Positions 9,278-19,904 of a stretch of DNA of 64,000 bases are shown piece after piece. Source of the stretch: Deltaproteobacteria bacterium (lineage in GTDB: Bacteria; Myxococcota_A; UBA9160; PR03); the NCBI GenBank assembly GCA_035063765.1, contig JAPSFT010000009.1, positions 1 to 64,000 of the forward strand, written 5' to 3'. Below the pieces are notes generated by a model that was not told the origin of the DNA, ran no database searches, and worked only from the letters and a program-made list of their open reading frames with translations. Position 1 is the stretch's first letter, and each line of letters opens with the position of its first letter. The position numbers and the translations under genes were made by a program.

Positions 9278-9717
9278 CCCTGGTGTCGTCCTCGGATCGC
9301 CGCCCCTGCTCCGGCGGGGGGCCGGCCGGCGGGTTTCAGTGTTGGCGTTCCGGCCGCCCGCTCCACGGCGGGACGACCCTTCGACCTAGCAGCCCACGTG
9401 CCAAGCCCTCGCGCGCGAGCCATTGCCGATCCGGCGTGCGCGGATCGAAGCGACGTTGCACGGCCCCTGCCGGCACGCGAAGGCCTGCCCGCCGAACCCG
9501 TCGTGTGCGGAAGTGGGAAGCACGCCGGCCGCGATCGCGTGCGGCGCGCAAGTTGCTTCACAGCCGGGGAGGGGGGCCAAGCAGGTCCTCGAATCCGTGG
9601 ATCGTGAAAGCCAGCTCTCGGAGGGCACGTCGGGGAGTCACGGAACGGAATCGCCGGCGAGACAGCGTTCGCCGTGGCTTGGGAGCTGCCCGTTTGTACC
9701 GGCCAGAGCCGCGAAAG
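9278..9717. other. 440-bp non-coding region upstream of zinc-ribbon gene
   Basis: No protein-coding frame here is convincing. On the minus strand it holds a sigma-70-like promoter at its far end (9693-9721) and a sigma-54-like element (9388-9403). It also has several short hairpins, for example CGGCGA...TCGCCG at 9655-9674 and GCACGC...GCGTGC near 9519-9541. It is less GC-rich than surrounding genes. A long 5' leader or a small RNA is possible; I could not match it to RNase P RNA, tmRNA, 6S or SRP RNA. Confidence 0.6.
9388..9403 (-). promoter_or_regulatory. Candidate sigma-54 promoter
   Basis: On the minus strand TGGCACG-N4-CTGCT has GG and GC separated by exactly 10 nt, one mismatch from TGGCACG-N4-TTGCW. 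It would start a transcript about 100 nt before the zinc-ribbon gene. A single match of this quality could occur by chance in such GC-rich DNA. Confidence 0.35.
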
Positions 9718-9721
9718 TCAA
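9693..9721 (-). promoter_or_regulatory. Sigma-70-like promoter directed at zinc-ribbon gene
   Basis: TTGACT (9721-9716), a 17-nt spacer and TACAAA (9698-9693) read on the minus strand. The -35 begins at the ccmD stop codon. Transcription would begin near 9686, about 400 nt before the zinc-ribbon start codon. Confidence 0.5.
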
Positions 9722-9888
9722 CCGGAATTTCGCGCTCGGAGGCGGTCCCGATGCACGTCGGCGGACCCTGGGCGCCGTGCCCCGGCCGCGAGCTCCCGGC
9801 CCAGCCGCCGGCGCTCCCGGACGAGGTGGCCGAGGTACAGCAGGACCACCGCGAACGAGAGCCCGTAGGCCGCGATCACGTAGCCCAC
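9718..9888 (-). CDS. ccmD: Heme exporter subunit CcmD
   Basis: A 56-aa protein with one hydrophobic helix (about residues 2-22, VIAAYGLSFAVVLLYLGHLV) followed by an Arg/Glu-rich cytoplasmic segment (RERRRLGREL). This is the usual CcmD plan: a small membrane protein that helps release holo-CcmE from the CcmABC complex. GTG at 9888 lies inside the end of ccmC (13-bp overlap). Its position directly after ccmC supports the call, since CcmD has little sequence conservation. Confidence 0.8.
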   Translation of the reverse strand: MGYVIAAYGLSFAVVLLYLGHLVRERRRLGRELAAGARRPGSADVHRDRLRARNSG

Positions 9889-10610
9889 CGGCCCTCCTCG
9901 TCGGCACCCCGACGGGCCTCGGCCTGCTCGGCGAGCCGCGCCCGGAGGCCCTCGACCTCGACGCGCCGCACGAGCAGGTGGGCGAAGGCGGCCAGGGTGG
10001 TCAGCACCCCGAGCAGGAAGGGCAGGCCCATGCCGGCGCCGAGGCTGTCCCCGGCCAGGTTGTCGGGATGCATGGCGCGGCCACCCGACAGCTCGATCGC
10101 GAAGTAGTTGAGCGGGATCACGGCGAGCCCGGCGATCCCGTAGACGGCGGCGAAGCGTGCCGCCCGCTCGCTGCCCTCGGTGAAGCTGCGCAGGAGCAGG
10201 TAGGCCAGGTAGGCGAACCAGAGCAGCAGCGTGATCGTGAGCCGCAGGTCCCAGGACCACCAGCGCCCCCAGGTGCCGCGCGCCCAGATCGGGCCGGTCA
10301 GGATCATCAGCGTGCAGAACAGGACGCCGACCGCCGCCGCCGAGCGGGCCAGCCGGTCCCAGGCGTCGTCGCCCCGCCACAGGAAGAGCGCGCCGCCGAC
10401 CGCGGTCAGCGCGAAGCCGAGGTAGGCCGCGAAGGCAAGCGGGGGGTGCAGGTAGAGGATCTTCTGGATGACGCCCTGCACGGCATCCTCGGGGGCGCGC
10501 ACGACGGTCGCCATCCAGAGCGCGGCGAGGCCCGCCAGGAGCCAGGCCGTCGGCGCCCGCAGGCGCGCGGCGATCCGGTCCACGGCCGGGTCCGGCGTCC
10601 GGGCAGCCAT
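9876..10610 (-). CDS. ccmC: Heme exporter CcmC
   Basis: A 244-aa inner-membrane protein with six predicted helices and the tryptophan-rich periplasmic motif (GTWGRWWSWD) that presents heme to CcmE. Conserved periplasmic histidines appear in LHPPLAF and in a second loop (AMHPDN). It acts with CcmA, CcmB and CcmD. The gene lies 25 bp after ccmB in a minus-strand operon and overlaps ccmD. Confidence 0.95.
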   Translation of the reverse strand: MAARTPDPAVDRIAARLRAPTAWLLAGLAALWMATVVRAPEDAVQGVIQKILYLHPPLAFAAYLGFALTAVGGALFLWRGDDAWDRLARSAAAVGVLFCTLMILTGPIWARGTWGRWWSWDLRLTITLLLWFAYLAYLLLRSFTEGSERAARFAAVYGIAGLAVIPLNYFAIELSGGRAMHPDNLAGDSLGAGMGLPFLLGVLTTLAAFAHLLVRRVEVEGLRARLAEQAEARRGADEEGRWAT

Positions 10611-10635
10611 GGCTCCGCCTCCTGGAATCGCGGGG

Positions 10636-11301
10636 TCACTCGTCGAGCACGTACTCGAAGCCCAGGAACGAGACGATCCCGAACACGCCGTCCGTGACCA
10701 CCAGGAGCTGGACGGCGCGCCAACGTAGCGTCCCCGTCTCGAGGAGGCCCGCCGTCGCGTCGACCGCGCCGAGCAGCACCGGCACGAGCAGCGGCAGCAG
10801 GAGCAGCGGCAGCATGACCTCGCGATAGCGGGTCCGCACGGCGATCGCGCCGAAGAGCGTGCCGACGGCGCACAGCCCGATCGAGCCGAGCGCCACGACC
10901 GCGGCGAGCCGGCCGGCGATCGCGCCGAGGTCGACGCCGAAGGCCAGCGCGAAGACCACCGCGGTGGCGGCCTGGACGGCGCCCAGGATCACCAGGTTCG
11001 CGGCCGCCTTGCCGAGGAAGACGAAGCCGCGGTCGGCCGGCGCGAGCGCGAGGCCCGCGAGCGCGTCGTTCTCGAGCTCGAGGGCGAAGGCGCGGTCGAG
11101 GCCGAGCAGCGCGGCGAAGACGTAGGCGACCCAGAGCAGCCCGGGCGCGAGCCGGCGCGCCTCTGCGGCGTCGCGCGCGGGCAGCGCGAAGTGCAGCACG
11201 AGCACGACCAGGAACGCGAACACCGCCATCGCCACCACGCGGTCGCGGCTGCGCCACTCGGTGACGAGGTCCTTCCAGAGGATCGCGAGCACGACGCTCA
11301 T
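10636..11301 (-). CDS. ccmB: Heme exporter permease CcmB
   Basis: A 221-aa membrane protein with six helices, the ABC permease that pairs with CcmA for ATP-driven release of heme-loaded CcmE. A conserved cytoplasmic N-terminus (ILWKDLVTEWRSRD) and ALELENDALAGL are typical of CcmB. ATG at 11301 gives the usual family length; an upstream in-frame ATG at 11334 would overlap ccmA and adds a charged non-conserved segment. Confidence 0.94.
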   Translation of the reverse strand: MSVVLAILWKDLVTEWRSRDRVVAMAVFAFLVVLVLHFALPARDAAEARRLAPGLLWVAYVFAALLGLDRAFALELENDALAGLALAPADRGFVFLGKAAANLVILGAVQAATAVVFALAFGVDLGAIAGRLAAVVALGSIGLCAVGTLFGAIAVRTRYREVMLPLLLLPLLVPVLLGAVDATAGLLETGTLRWRAVQLLVVTDGVFGIVSFLGFEYVLDE

Positions 11302-11343
11302 GCGCGAGGATCCCGAGCGCTCACGCGAGAACATCGAGGGGCG

Positions 11344-12081
11344 TCAAGCCGCCGGGCCCGCCGCGCGCCAGGCGGCCTCCAGCGCCGCGGCGGAGGGCGG
11401 GGCGCCCGCGGAATCGAAGGCCACTCGCCCGCGCACCAGCAGCAGCGCGCGGTCGCCGAGCGCCGCGGCCTGGGCAAGGTCGTGGGTCACGAGCACGACC
11501 GCGCGGCCGGCGGCGGCGAGCGCGCGCACGCGCGCGGCGAGGCGATCGGCCGAGGTCGGGTCGAGGCCCGTGAAGGGCTCGTCGAGCAGCACCACGGGCG
11601 GATCGTGCACGAGCCCGCGGGCGATCGCGAGGCGCTGGGCCTGGCCGCGCGAGAGCGATCCGGCCGGCCGCGCGGCGAGCCCGTCGAGCCCCTGCTCGGC
11701 GAGCAGGATGTCGGCACGCCGCCCGGGGTCCGCGACCCCGTAGAGCCGCCCGGCGAAGGCCAGGTTCTCGCGCGCGCTCAGGTTCGGGTAGAGCAAGGTC
11801 GCGTGGCCGACGTAGCCGACCCGGCCGCGCACGCGGCGCCGGTCGCCACCGGCGGCCGGGCCGATCCGCACGCACCCGGCGCTCGGGCGCGCGAGCCCGG
11901 CCAGCAGGCGCAGGAGCGTGCTCTTGCCGGCGCCGTTCGGGCCGAGCACGGCGAGCACGCTGCCCGCCGGGACCGCGAAGTCGAGCCCGGCCAGCGCCAC
12001 CACCGGGCCGAAGCGCTTCCCGAGGCCTTCGGCGGCGACCGCGACGGCCCTCGGGGCCATCGGGCCGGCCGCCTCGCTCAA
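11344..12081 (-). CDS. ccmA: Heme exporter ATPase CcmA
   Basis: ABC ATPase of 245 aa: Walker A GPNGAGKST (47-55), signature LSRGQAQRL, Walker B VVLLDEP, and a switch histidine in LVTHDLAQ. It powers the CcmABCD complex. TTG at 12081 overlaps the upstream stop (TTGA) and has GAGGTG about 5 nt before it; ATG at 12060 (seven codons later, after a GAGGCGG) is an equally plausible start. The neighbouring ccm genes give the assignment, since the ATPase alone could belong to other exporters. Confidence 0.93.
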   Translation of the reverse strand: MSEAAGPMAPRAVAVAAEGLGKRFGPVVALAGLDFAVPAGSVLAVLGPNGAGKSTLLRLLAGLARPSAGCVRIGPAAGGDRRRVRGRVGYVGHATLLYPNLSARENLAFAGRLYGVADPGRRADILLAEQGLDGLAARPAGSLSRGQAQRLAIARGLVHDPPVVLLDEPFTGLDPTSADRLAARVRALAAAGRAVVLVTHDLAQAAALGDRALLLVRGRVAFDSAGAPPSAAALEAAWRAAGPAA

Positions 12082-14011
12082 GCAGACACCTCGCGCGCGG
12101 GATCCGCTGCGAGGGCGGCGCCGCAGCGCGAGCAGAAGCGATCCCCGGCCCGCGTCCCGGCGCCGCAGGCGCCGCAGGCGGGGGCTTGCGCGGCGGGCGG
12201 AACGACCGCGACGGGGCCGGCCGGGGCCGCCGCCCCGCGCGCCCCCCCCGCGCGACCGTCGTCCTCGGCGCGCAGCAGCGCCGCAGCCCGGGCGCGCAGC
12301 TCCTGGCGCATCGCCGCGTAGTCGGCATCCGAGACCTTCGCGGTCTCGTGATCGTGCTCGAGATCGCGGAGCGCCGCGTAGACGGACTCGCGCTCGTGGC
12401 GCGCGGGGTCCTCGGCGGGCTCGCCCGGGCGCCCGGGGCCGGCTCCGGCCCGCCCCGCCGCCTCGCCGCTGCGCCGGATCGGTCCGCCCAGGAAGGCGAC
12501 CGCGGCGGCGGCGGCCAGCGCCACCAGCCCGTAGCGCAGCGCGCGCGGCAGCCCGGCCGGTGCGCCGAGCTGCACGAGCGCCAGCGACACCGTCTCGTCG
12601 GGCTCCACCTGGAAGGCCTCGAGGTGCAGGTAGCTGCGGTCGGGCGTCGCCACCGGGCGCCGGCGGTGCAGGCGCTCGGATCCGAAACGCAATCCGGTGT
12701 CAGCGACGAAGATCGAGAGCAGGGGCAGCGGCCGGTCGAAGCGGCGCGCGAAGACGGCGCCCGCCGCCGGGTCCGTCACGGGCAGGTGGTAGGCGATCTC
12801 GATCGAGCTCTCGCCGGGCGGCAGCGGGCCGTCGAGGACCGCCTCGCCTTCGTCGCTGGCGCGCAGGCCGCGCTCGAAGAGCGCCCGGTCGAAGCGCAGG
12901 TCGGCGGCGCCCGGCGGCACGTGGAGCGCGAGCAGCGGCTCGCCCGGGCGTCCCGCCACCGGCGCGTCGCCGGCGACCGTGAGCTTCAGCTCCTCGCGTA
13001 CCAGGAGCGCGGCGTCGTCGAGCTCGAGGAAGATGCGCGACTCCTCGAGATGCACGGCGCCGGGATCGACGCGCACGGGCGGCACCGTGAAGCCGGCCGC
13101 CAGCTCGCGTCCGGGCGCCAGGCGCTCGTGGACGAAGCGGCGCCAGCGCCGGCCGTCGATCTCGACCTCGCCCTCGTCGCGCGCGCCGGGCAGGGCCGGC
13201 GCCGGCGCATCGGCCGGGACCAGGACGACCAGGCGGCCCGCCCCGGCCGGCAGCCGCTTGCGCAGCGCCACGGCGCCCGCGGCGTCGGCCGGCACCCGGT
13301 ACTCGAACGAGAGCCCCTGGTCCTGCGCCGCAGGGCCGTCCCAGGCGGAGGGATACACGGGCCCGTAGAAGCGAACGTGCCCGTCCTCCTGGACGAGGCC
13401 CTCGGGCGCGAGGCCGAGCGGGACGTGGAACGCGCTCGCGCCGGCAGGCAGCTCGGCCCGGTAGACCGGCTGGGCGGAGCCGCGCTGCTCCGCGGGTACG
13501 TAGGCCGTGCGCGGGCCCGCGTTCGCGAGCCGGACCCGCTCGAGCACCGCGAGCTGCCCGCCGCGCGGCGTCACCCGCAGCTCCAGCTCACCCACCGACA
13601 CCGCGGAGGGATCGGGGGTCGTCTCCCCGATCCGGATCTCGACCCCGGCCTGCTCGGTCTGTCCGGCCGCGAAGGTGATGCGGGCGCCGGGATAGGCCAC
13701 GCCCGCGTGGCGCGCGCCGACCAGGTAGGCCGTCTCGGGATCGTTCGAGATGCCCTCGAAGGCGAAGGCGCCGTCCGCACCGCTCGTCGCGCGCCGCACG
13801 CCCGGCGCGCTGCCGGCGGGCAGCGCGTAGAGCATCACCTCGACTCCGGCCGCGCGGCCGGGGTCCTCGGCGTGGACGACGCGCCCGCGGATCGCTGCGG
13901 GCCCCGGCGGTACGTCGGCGACCCCGGTGGGCCGGTCGTCGTGCTGGGCCGCTGCGGGCGCCGCCGCCAGCACCGCGAGCCCCAGCGCGAGGAGCGCCGC
14001 CCGGCCCGGCC

Positions 14012-14015
<4 letters not shown>
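12078..14015 (-). CDS. Large membrane protein with zinc ribbon, in ccm operon
   Basis: A 645-aa protein of unrecognised family lying between ccmF and ccmA. A signal peptide (1-24) leads to a carboxypeptidase-regulatory/CNA-B-like beta domain (about 30-120) and more beta-rich periplasmic sequence. One membrane helix (about 492-512) follows. The cytoplasmic tail has a short helical segment (YAALRDLEHDHETAKVSDAD) like the one in CcmI/CcmH-related and zinc-ribbon proteins, then a C-terminal double CxxC ribbon (CGACG...CSRCG). The exported part contains no cysteine, so it cannot replace the thiol-redox partners CcmG/CcmH. ATG at 14015 overlaps the ccmF stop by 4 bp, so co-translation with ccm genes is likely. 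A scaffold role is only inference. Confidence 0.8.
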
Positions 14016-15982
<1,967 letters not shown>

Positions 15983-15985
15983 CGC

Positions 15986-16423
15986 TCAGTAGCTCGCCTG
16001 CTGCGCTTGCTTCGCCTCGAACTTCGAGGGGCACTTGGCCATCACGTTGTCGGCCACGAACACGGCATCGCTGCCCATCCGGCCCTCGACCACCACCTCG
16101 GCCCCGTCCTTGAACATGTCGGGCGCCGTGAGCGTGCCGTAGACGACCCGCAGGGAGTCCGGGGCGGACGCGCCCGGGGCCGCGTGCGGGGGGTCCTGCA
16201 CGACCGCGAAGCGGATCGAGCGCGCGCCCATGTCGCGCTCGATCGAGCCGGGCGCGACGTAGCCGTGGACGCGCGCCGCCCGGCCGGTGTCGGCGGCGCG
16301 GAACTCCGCGAGCGTCTGGAAGTACTGGAAGGTCCCGATCTCCTCGAGGTTGGTGGCGGCGTACCAGCCGAGGAGCACGGCGACCACGACGCCGCCGAGC
16401 GCGATCTGCAGACCCTTGGACAT
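15986..16423 (-). CDS. ccmE: Heme chaperone CcmE, Cys-variant
   Basis: A 145-aa periplasmic protein with an N-terminal anchor (about 7-24) and an OB-fold. The usual heme-binding HxxxY of CcmE is replaced: VMAKCPSKF gives C131 at the histidine position and F135 at the tyrosine position. Cys-type CcmE (CxxxY) is known from Desulfovibrio, where a Ccm system lacking CcmG and CcmH works; here even the tyrosine is changed. ATG at 16423 is chosen over an upstream in-frame start at 16606, which would run through a likely promoter region and adds basic non-conserved sequence. First gene of the ccm operon. Confidence 0.93.
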   Translation of the reverse strand: MSKGLQIALGGVVVAVLLGWYAATNLEEIGTFQYFQTLAEFRAADTGRAARVHGYVAPGSIERDMGARSIRFAVVQDPPHAAPGASAPDSLRVVYGTLTAPDMFKDGAEVVVEGRMGSDAVFVADNVMAKCPSKFEAKQAQQASY

Positions 16424-16515
16424 GGCGAGGGGATTTCCCGGCTCGAGAGAGTGGGTCCAAGCTAGCACCCGGCCGAGGTGTTTCCAGCGCGGCGGAGCCC
16501 TCCGGTGAGCGCCGG

Positions 16516-16545
16516 TTGGCGTTCCCCCCCGGCAGCGGCTATTCG
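16516..16545 (+). promoter_or_regulatory. Weak promoter upstream of aminotransferase
   Basis: TTGGCG, an 18-nt spacer and TATTCG lie just before the ATG at 16554. There is no ribosome site, so the transcript may be almost leaderless. The match is moderate. Confidence 0.35.
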
Positions 16546-16553
16546 CGGGCCCC

Positions 16554-17711
16554 ATGTCCGCCCGCCGCGCAGCGCGCGCCGCCGCCCTCTCGCCGTTCCT
16601 TGCCATGGAGGTGCTCGAACGGGCGCAGGCCCTCGAGCGCGCCGGTGCGCGCGTGATCCATCTCGAGATCGGCGAGCCCGACGCGCCGCCGCCGCCGGCT
16701 GCCGTGGCCGCCTGCGCCCGCGCGCTGGCCGCCGGCGAGACCCGCTACACCGACAGCCGCGGCCTGCCCGAGCTGCGCGCGGCGATTGCCGCCTACGAGT
16801 CGGCGCGCAGCGGCGCCCCCGTCGATCCCCGACACGTGCTGGTGACGAGCGGCACGTCGCCGGCCATGCTGCTGGTGTTCGGGCTGCTGGTCGAGGCCGG
16901 CGGCGAGGTGCTGATCCCGACCCCCCACTATCCCTGCTACCCGAACTTCGTGCGCTTCTGCGGCGGCACGCCGGTCTTCGTGCCGACGAGCGCGGCCGAC
17001 GGCTGGCGGGTGGACCCCGACGCCGTGCGCCGGGCGCTCTCGCCGCGCACCCGCGCGATCGTGGTGGGCTCGCCGGCGAACCCGACGGGCGCGGTGCAGG
17101 ACGAGGCCACCCTGCGCGCGCTCGGCGCGCTCGGCGTCCCGCTCGTGGCCGACGAGCTCTACGACGGGCTCGTCTTCGACGGGGCCCGCGCGCCCTCGGC
17201 GCTGGCCTGCTGCGAGGGCGCCTTCGTCCTCGACGGCTTCTCGAAGCGCTACGCCATGACCGGCTTCCGGCTCGGTCACGTGATCGCACCCGACGACGAC
17301 GCGCTGCGCGCGCTCCAGGTCATGCAGCAGAACCTCTTCATCTCGGCGAGCGAGTTCGCCCAGCGTGCGGGGATCGCGGCGCTCGCCGCGGGCGAGCCGA
17401 CCCGCCAGGCGATGCTGGCCGCCTACCAGCGCCGGCGCGGCCTCCTGGTCGAGGGCCTGCGCGCGCTCGGCTTCGGCGTGCCGGCCCCGCCGCGCGGCGC
17501 CTTCTACGTGTTCGCGGACGCGCGCGCCTTCGGCGCCGACTCGCGCCGGCTCGCCTTCGACCTGCTCGAGCGGGCCCACGTGGCCGTGACCCCGGGGATC
17601 GACTTCGGGGCCGCCGGCGAGGGCTGGCTGCGCTTCACGCTCTCGGCGCCCGACGCGGCCATCGAGGAGGCGCTCGCGCGGATCGCGGGCGTGCTCCCGG
17701 CGCCGCGGTGA
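16554..17711 (+). CDS. Class I pyridoxal-phosphate aminotransferase
   Basis: Aminotransferase of fold type I, 385 aa. PLP residues are visible: NPTG at 177-180, D200 and Y203 (ADELY), and the Schiff-base lysine K231 in DGFSKRYAMTGFRLG, with the substrate-carboxylate arginine near the C-terminus. It resembles AspC/PatA-type transaminases; the amino donor and acceptor cannot be specified. It starts a two-gene operon with engB (GTGA overlap) and is divergent from ccmE. Confidence 0.92.
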   Translation: MSARRAARAAALSPFLAMEVLERAQALERAGARVIHLEIGEPDAPPPPAAVAACARALAAGETRYTDSRGLPELRAAIAAYESARSGAPVDPRHVLVTSGTSPAMLLVFGLLVEAGGEVLIPTPHYPCYPNFVRFCGGTPVFVPTSAADGWRVDPDAVRRALSPRTRAIVVGSPANPTGAVQDEATLRALGALGVPLVADELYDGLVFDGARAPSALACCEGAFVLDGFSKRYAMTGFRLGHVIAPDDDALRALQVMQQNLFISASEFAQRAGIAALAAGEPTRQAMLAAYQRRRGLLVEGLRALGFGVPAPPRGAFYVFADARAFGADSRRLAFDLLERAHVAVTPGIDFGAAGEGWLRFTLSAPDAAIEEALARIAGVLPAPR

Positions 17712-18325
17712 GGATCCGCGACGCGCGCATCGTCGCGAGCGCGGCCGGCGCCGAGGGCTTCCCGCGCGAGGGGCTTGCCGAGGTGGCCTTCCTCGGCCGT
17801 TCGAACGCGGGCAAGTCGAGCCTGCTGAACGCGCTCGCCGGGCGCCGCGAGCTGGCGCGCGTGTCGGCGACGCCGGGCAAGACGCGCCTGCTCCACTTCT
17901 TCCGGATCGAGCGCCTCGACGAGGGCGACCACGCCCACGCGCTGCTCTTCGTGGACCTGCCGGGCTACGGCTTCGCGCGCGTCGCGAAGTCCGAACGCCG
18001 GGCCTGGCAGGCACTCGTCGAGGGCTACCTCGAGCGGCGCGCGCCGCTGCGGGCGGCGGTCCTGATCCAGGACCTGCGCCGCGACGCCGGCGACGACGAG
18101 CTCGCGCTGGTGGACTGGCTCGCCCTGCGCGGCGTCCCGGTCGTGATCGCCGCCACCAAGGCCGACAAGCTCGGCCACGGCGCCCGTGCGGAGCGCCTGC
18201 GCGCGCTCGCGGCCGCCTACGGGAGCCGCGCCCGGCTCGTCGCGACCTCGGCACGCACGCGCCTCGGGGTCGCCGAGCTGTGGGCGGTGCTGGCGGAGCT
18301 CACCAGCGATCAGAAGATCCCGTAG
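17708..18325 (+). CDS. engB: Ribosome biogenesis GTPase EngB/YsxC
   Basis: A 205-aa GTPase needed for assembly of the large ribosomal subunit. G1 GRSNAGKS (30-37), G2 Thr in SATPGKTR, G3 DLPGYG and G4 TKADK are present in the order and spacing of EngB, with a short N-terminus before G1. GTG start in the stop codon of the aminotransferase. Its end overlaps the convergent hydrolase gene by 16 bp. Confidence 0.96.
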   Translation: MRIRDARIVASAAGAEGFPREGLAEVAFLGRSNAGKSSLLNALAGRRELARVSATPGKTRLLHFFRIERLDEGDHAHALLFVDLPGYGFARVAKSERRAWQALVEGYLERRAPLRAAVLIQDLRRDAGDDELALVDWLALRGVPVVIAATKADKLGHGARAERLRALAAAYGSRARLVATSARTRLGVAELWAVLAELTSDQKIP

Positions 18326-19140
18326 CGCGCCGCCACCACCGCGAGGGCGGCGCCGAGCGCCCAGAGCCCGAGCAGCGCGCCGCCCAGCAGGCCCGGGCGG
18401 CGCCCGCGCCAGTCGCCGCGGACCTGGATGGCGCTGGTCCCGGCGAGCAGGGTGACGCCGAGCAGCAGCAGCGGGTGGCGCGTCCGGAACGCGGTGGCGA
18501 GGAGCCAGGCGAGGAGGCTCGCGAGCCCGCCCGCGGCCGCGGCGAGCACCGGCCACAGGGCGGGCTCCTCGAAGAACACGCGAAGGTGTCGATCGCCGGC
18601 GCTGCGCGCGGGCTCGCCGGCGCGCTGCACGAGCTCGCGGACCAGCGCGACGAGCCGGCCGCTCGCCACCGTCGCGGACAGGCGATGGTCGTCGTGCACC
18701 TCGAGCAGGCGGACCCGCTCGGGCGTCCCCGTGCGCGCGAGCGTCAGGCTTGCCGCGATCGGGACCACGTCGTCGCGGGTGCCGTGCACGATCCAGACCC
18801 AGGCGTCCTCGGGAAGCCGCAGCTCGAGGCCGAGCTCGGCGCCGGCCGGGGCGAGGAGCAGGGTCGGGCCGCGCCAGAGCCCGCGCTGGAGGAGGGCGAG
18901 CGCCACCGCGCCGCCAAAGGACGAGCCCACCACGAGGTCGGGCTGGAACGCCGCGGCGGCCCGGCCGATCTGGCCCACGCAGCCCTCGAAGTCGCGCGTG
19001 TCCATCGCGGGCGTGAGCGCGTCGAAGTGCGCGGCGAGCAGGCGCGCCTTGGTGCCCTGGGGCCCGCTCTCCTGGCCGTGCACGAAGAGCACGCGCAGCC
19101 GCCCCGCGCCGGTCTGCACGCCGGCGCCGCCGCGGCTCAC
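18310..19140 (-). CDS. Alpha/beta hydrolase with C-terminal membrane helices
   Basis: A 276-aa protein. Residues about 14-185 form a small alpha/beta hydrolase resembling the YqiA/UPF0227 esterase type: FVHGQESG, a nucleophile-elbow VGSSFGGAVAL (the Ser is in GSSFG) and a late Asp/His pair (HGTRDDVVP, HDDHRL). The remaining 90 residues form about three membrane helices. This fusion is not usual for the esterase family. Last gene of the cof operon by GTGA coupling to cofE; whether it has any role with F420 is unknown. Confidence 0.75.
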   Translation of the reverse strand: MSRGGAGVQTGAGRLRVLFVHGQESGPQGTKARLLAAHFDALTPAMDTRDFEGCVGQIGRAAAAFQPDLVVGSSFGGAVALALLQRGLWRGPTLLLAPAGAELGLELRLPEDAWVWIVHGTRDDVVPIAASLTLARTGTPERVRLLEVHDDHRLSATVASGRLVALVRELVQRAGEPARSAGDRHLRVFFEEPALWPVLAAAAGGLASLLAWLLATAFRTRHPLLLLGVTLLAGTSAIQVRGDWRGRRPGLLGGALLGLWALGAALAVVAARYGIF

Positions 19141-19904
19141 CGGAACAGATCCGCCTGCGGGTCGCGCAGCAGCTCGCGCACCGTGCCGTCGCCCGAGGGG
19201 ATGGCGCCGGCGATCCAGACCGCCGGCACGCCGGCGTCCTTGCCCATCAGCAGGCCGGCGGCGGCGGCGAGCTGGTCGACCTGCGCCATCGCCGTCACCT
19301 CGAGCGGGCGGCCGGCCAGGTCGCGGCGCCCGCGCCAGTCCGCGATCGGGGCGAGGCCCGCGCTGCCGAGCGCCACGTCGACGAGCCCTTCGCGCCAGGG
19401 GCGCCCGAAGGTGTCGGAGACCACCACCCCGAGCGGGCCGTGGCCGGCGGCGAGCAGCGCCTCGCGCAGCCGGCGCGCCGAGGCGTCGGGATCCTCGGGC
19501 AGCAGGACGGCTTGGTCGGCGCCGGGCGCGTTGGAGAGATCGACGCCGGCGTTCGCGCACACGAACCCGTGTCGGGTCTCCGCGATCCAGACGCCGCGCG
19601 CGTGGCGCACGACGCGCGCCGTCTCGCGCAGCACCACCTCGACGTGGCGCGGGTCCTTGCCGTCGGCGGCGGCGATGCGCCGCGCCTCGGGCGAGGGCTC
19701 GACCGTGGCCAGCCGCACGACGCGCCCCTCGGCCTTCGAGACGACCTTCTGGGCCACCACGAGCACGCCGCCCGCGAGGCGCAGGCCCTGCGCGGCGGCG
19801 GCCGACGCGAGGAGCCCGGCGAGGTCGTCGCCGGCGCGGACGGCGGGGATCCCGCGCAGCGCGAGGAGGCGCAGATCCCCGGGCGGGGCCGGCGGCGCGC
19901 TCAC
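19137..19904 (-). CDS. cofE: Coenzyme F420-0:L-glutamate ligase
   Basis: A 255-aa CofE/FbiB-N type ligase that adds gamma-linked glutamates to F420-0 using GTP. Family blocks are clear: VVAQKVVSKAEGR, CANAGVDLSN, VVSDTFGRPWREG and GKDAG. There is no fused nitroreductase-like FbiB domain. GTG start lies inside the cofC stop. With cofC and cofD it completes the side-chain half of F420 synthesis; the FO synthase genes (cofG/cofH) are not in this window. Confidence 0.95.
   Translation of the reverse strand: MSAPPAPPGDLRLLALRGIPAVRAGDDLAGLLASAAAAQGLRLAGGVLVVAQKVVSKAEGRVVRLATVEPSPEARRIAAADGKDPRHVEVVLRETARVVRHARGVWIAETRHGFVCANAGVDLSNAPGADQAVLLPEDPDASARRLREALLAAGHGPLGVVVSDTFGRPWREGLVDVALGSAGLAPIADWRGRRDLAGRPLEVTAMAQVDQLAAAAGLLMGKDAGVPAVWIAGAIPSGDGTVRELLRDPQADLFR

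Noticed and set aside
9541-9610. Possible tRNA-like T-arm (CCTCGAATCC) in the intergenic region
   Set aside because: No acceptor, D or anticodon stems could be paired around it, so it is not a tRNA.
9278-9700. RNase P RNA, tmRNA, 6S or SRP RNA
   Set aside because: Conserved core motifs of these RNAs are not visible on either strand; only an unspecific leader or ncRNA remains possible.
16424-16606. Longer CcmE starting at 16606
   Set aside because: The added 61 residues are basic, non-conserved and antisense to the start of the aminotransferase; ATG at 16423 directly precedes the membrane anchor.
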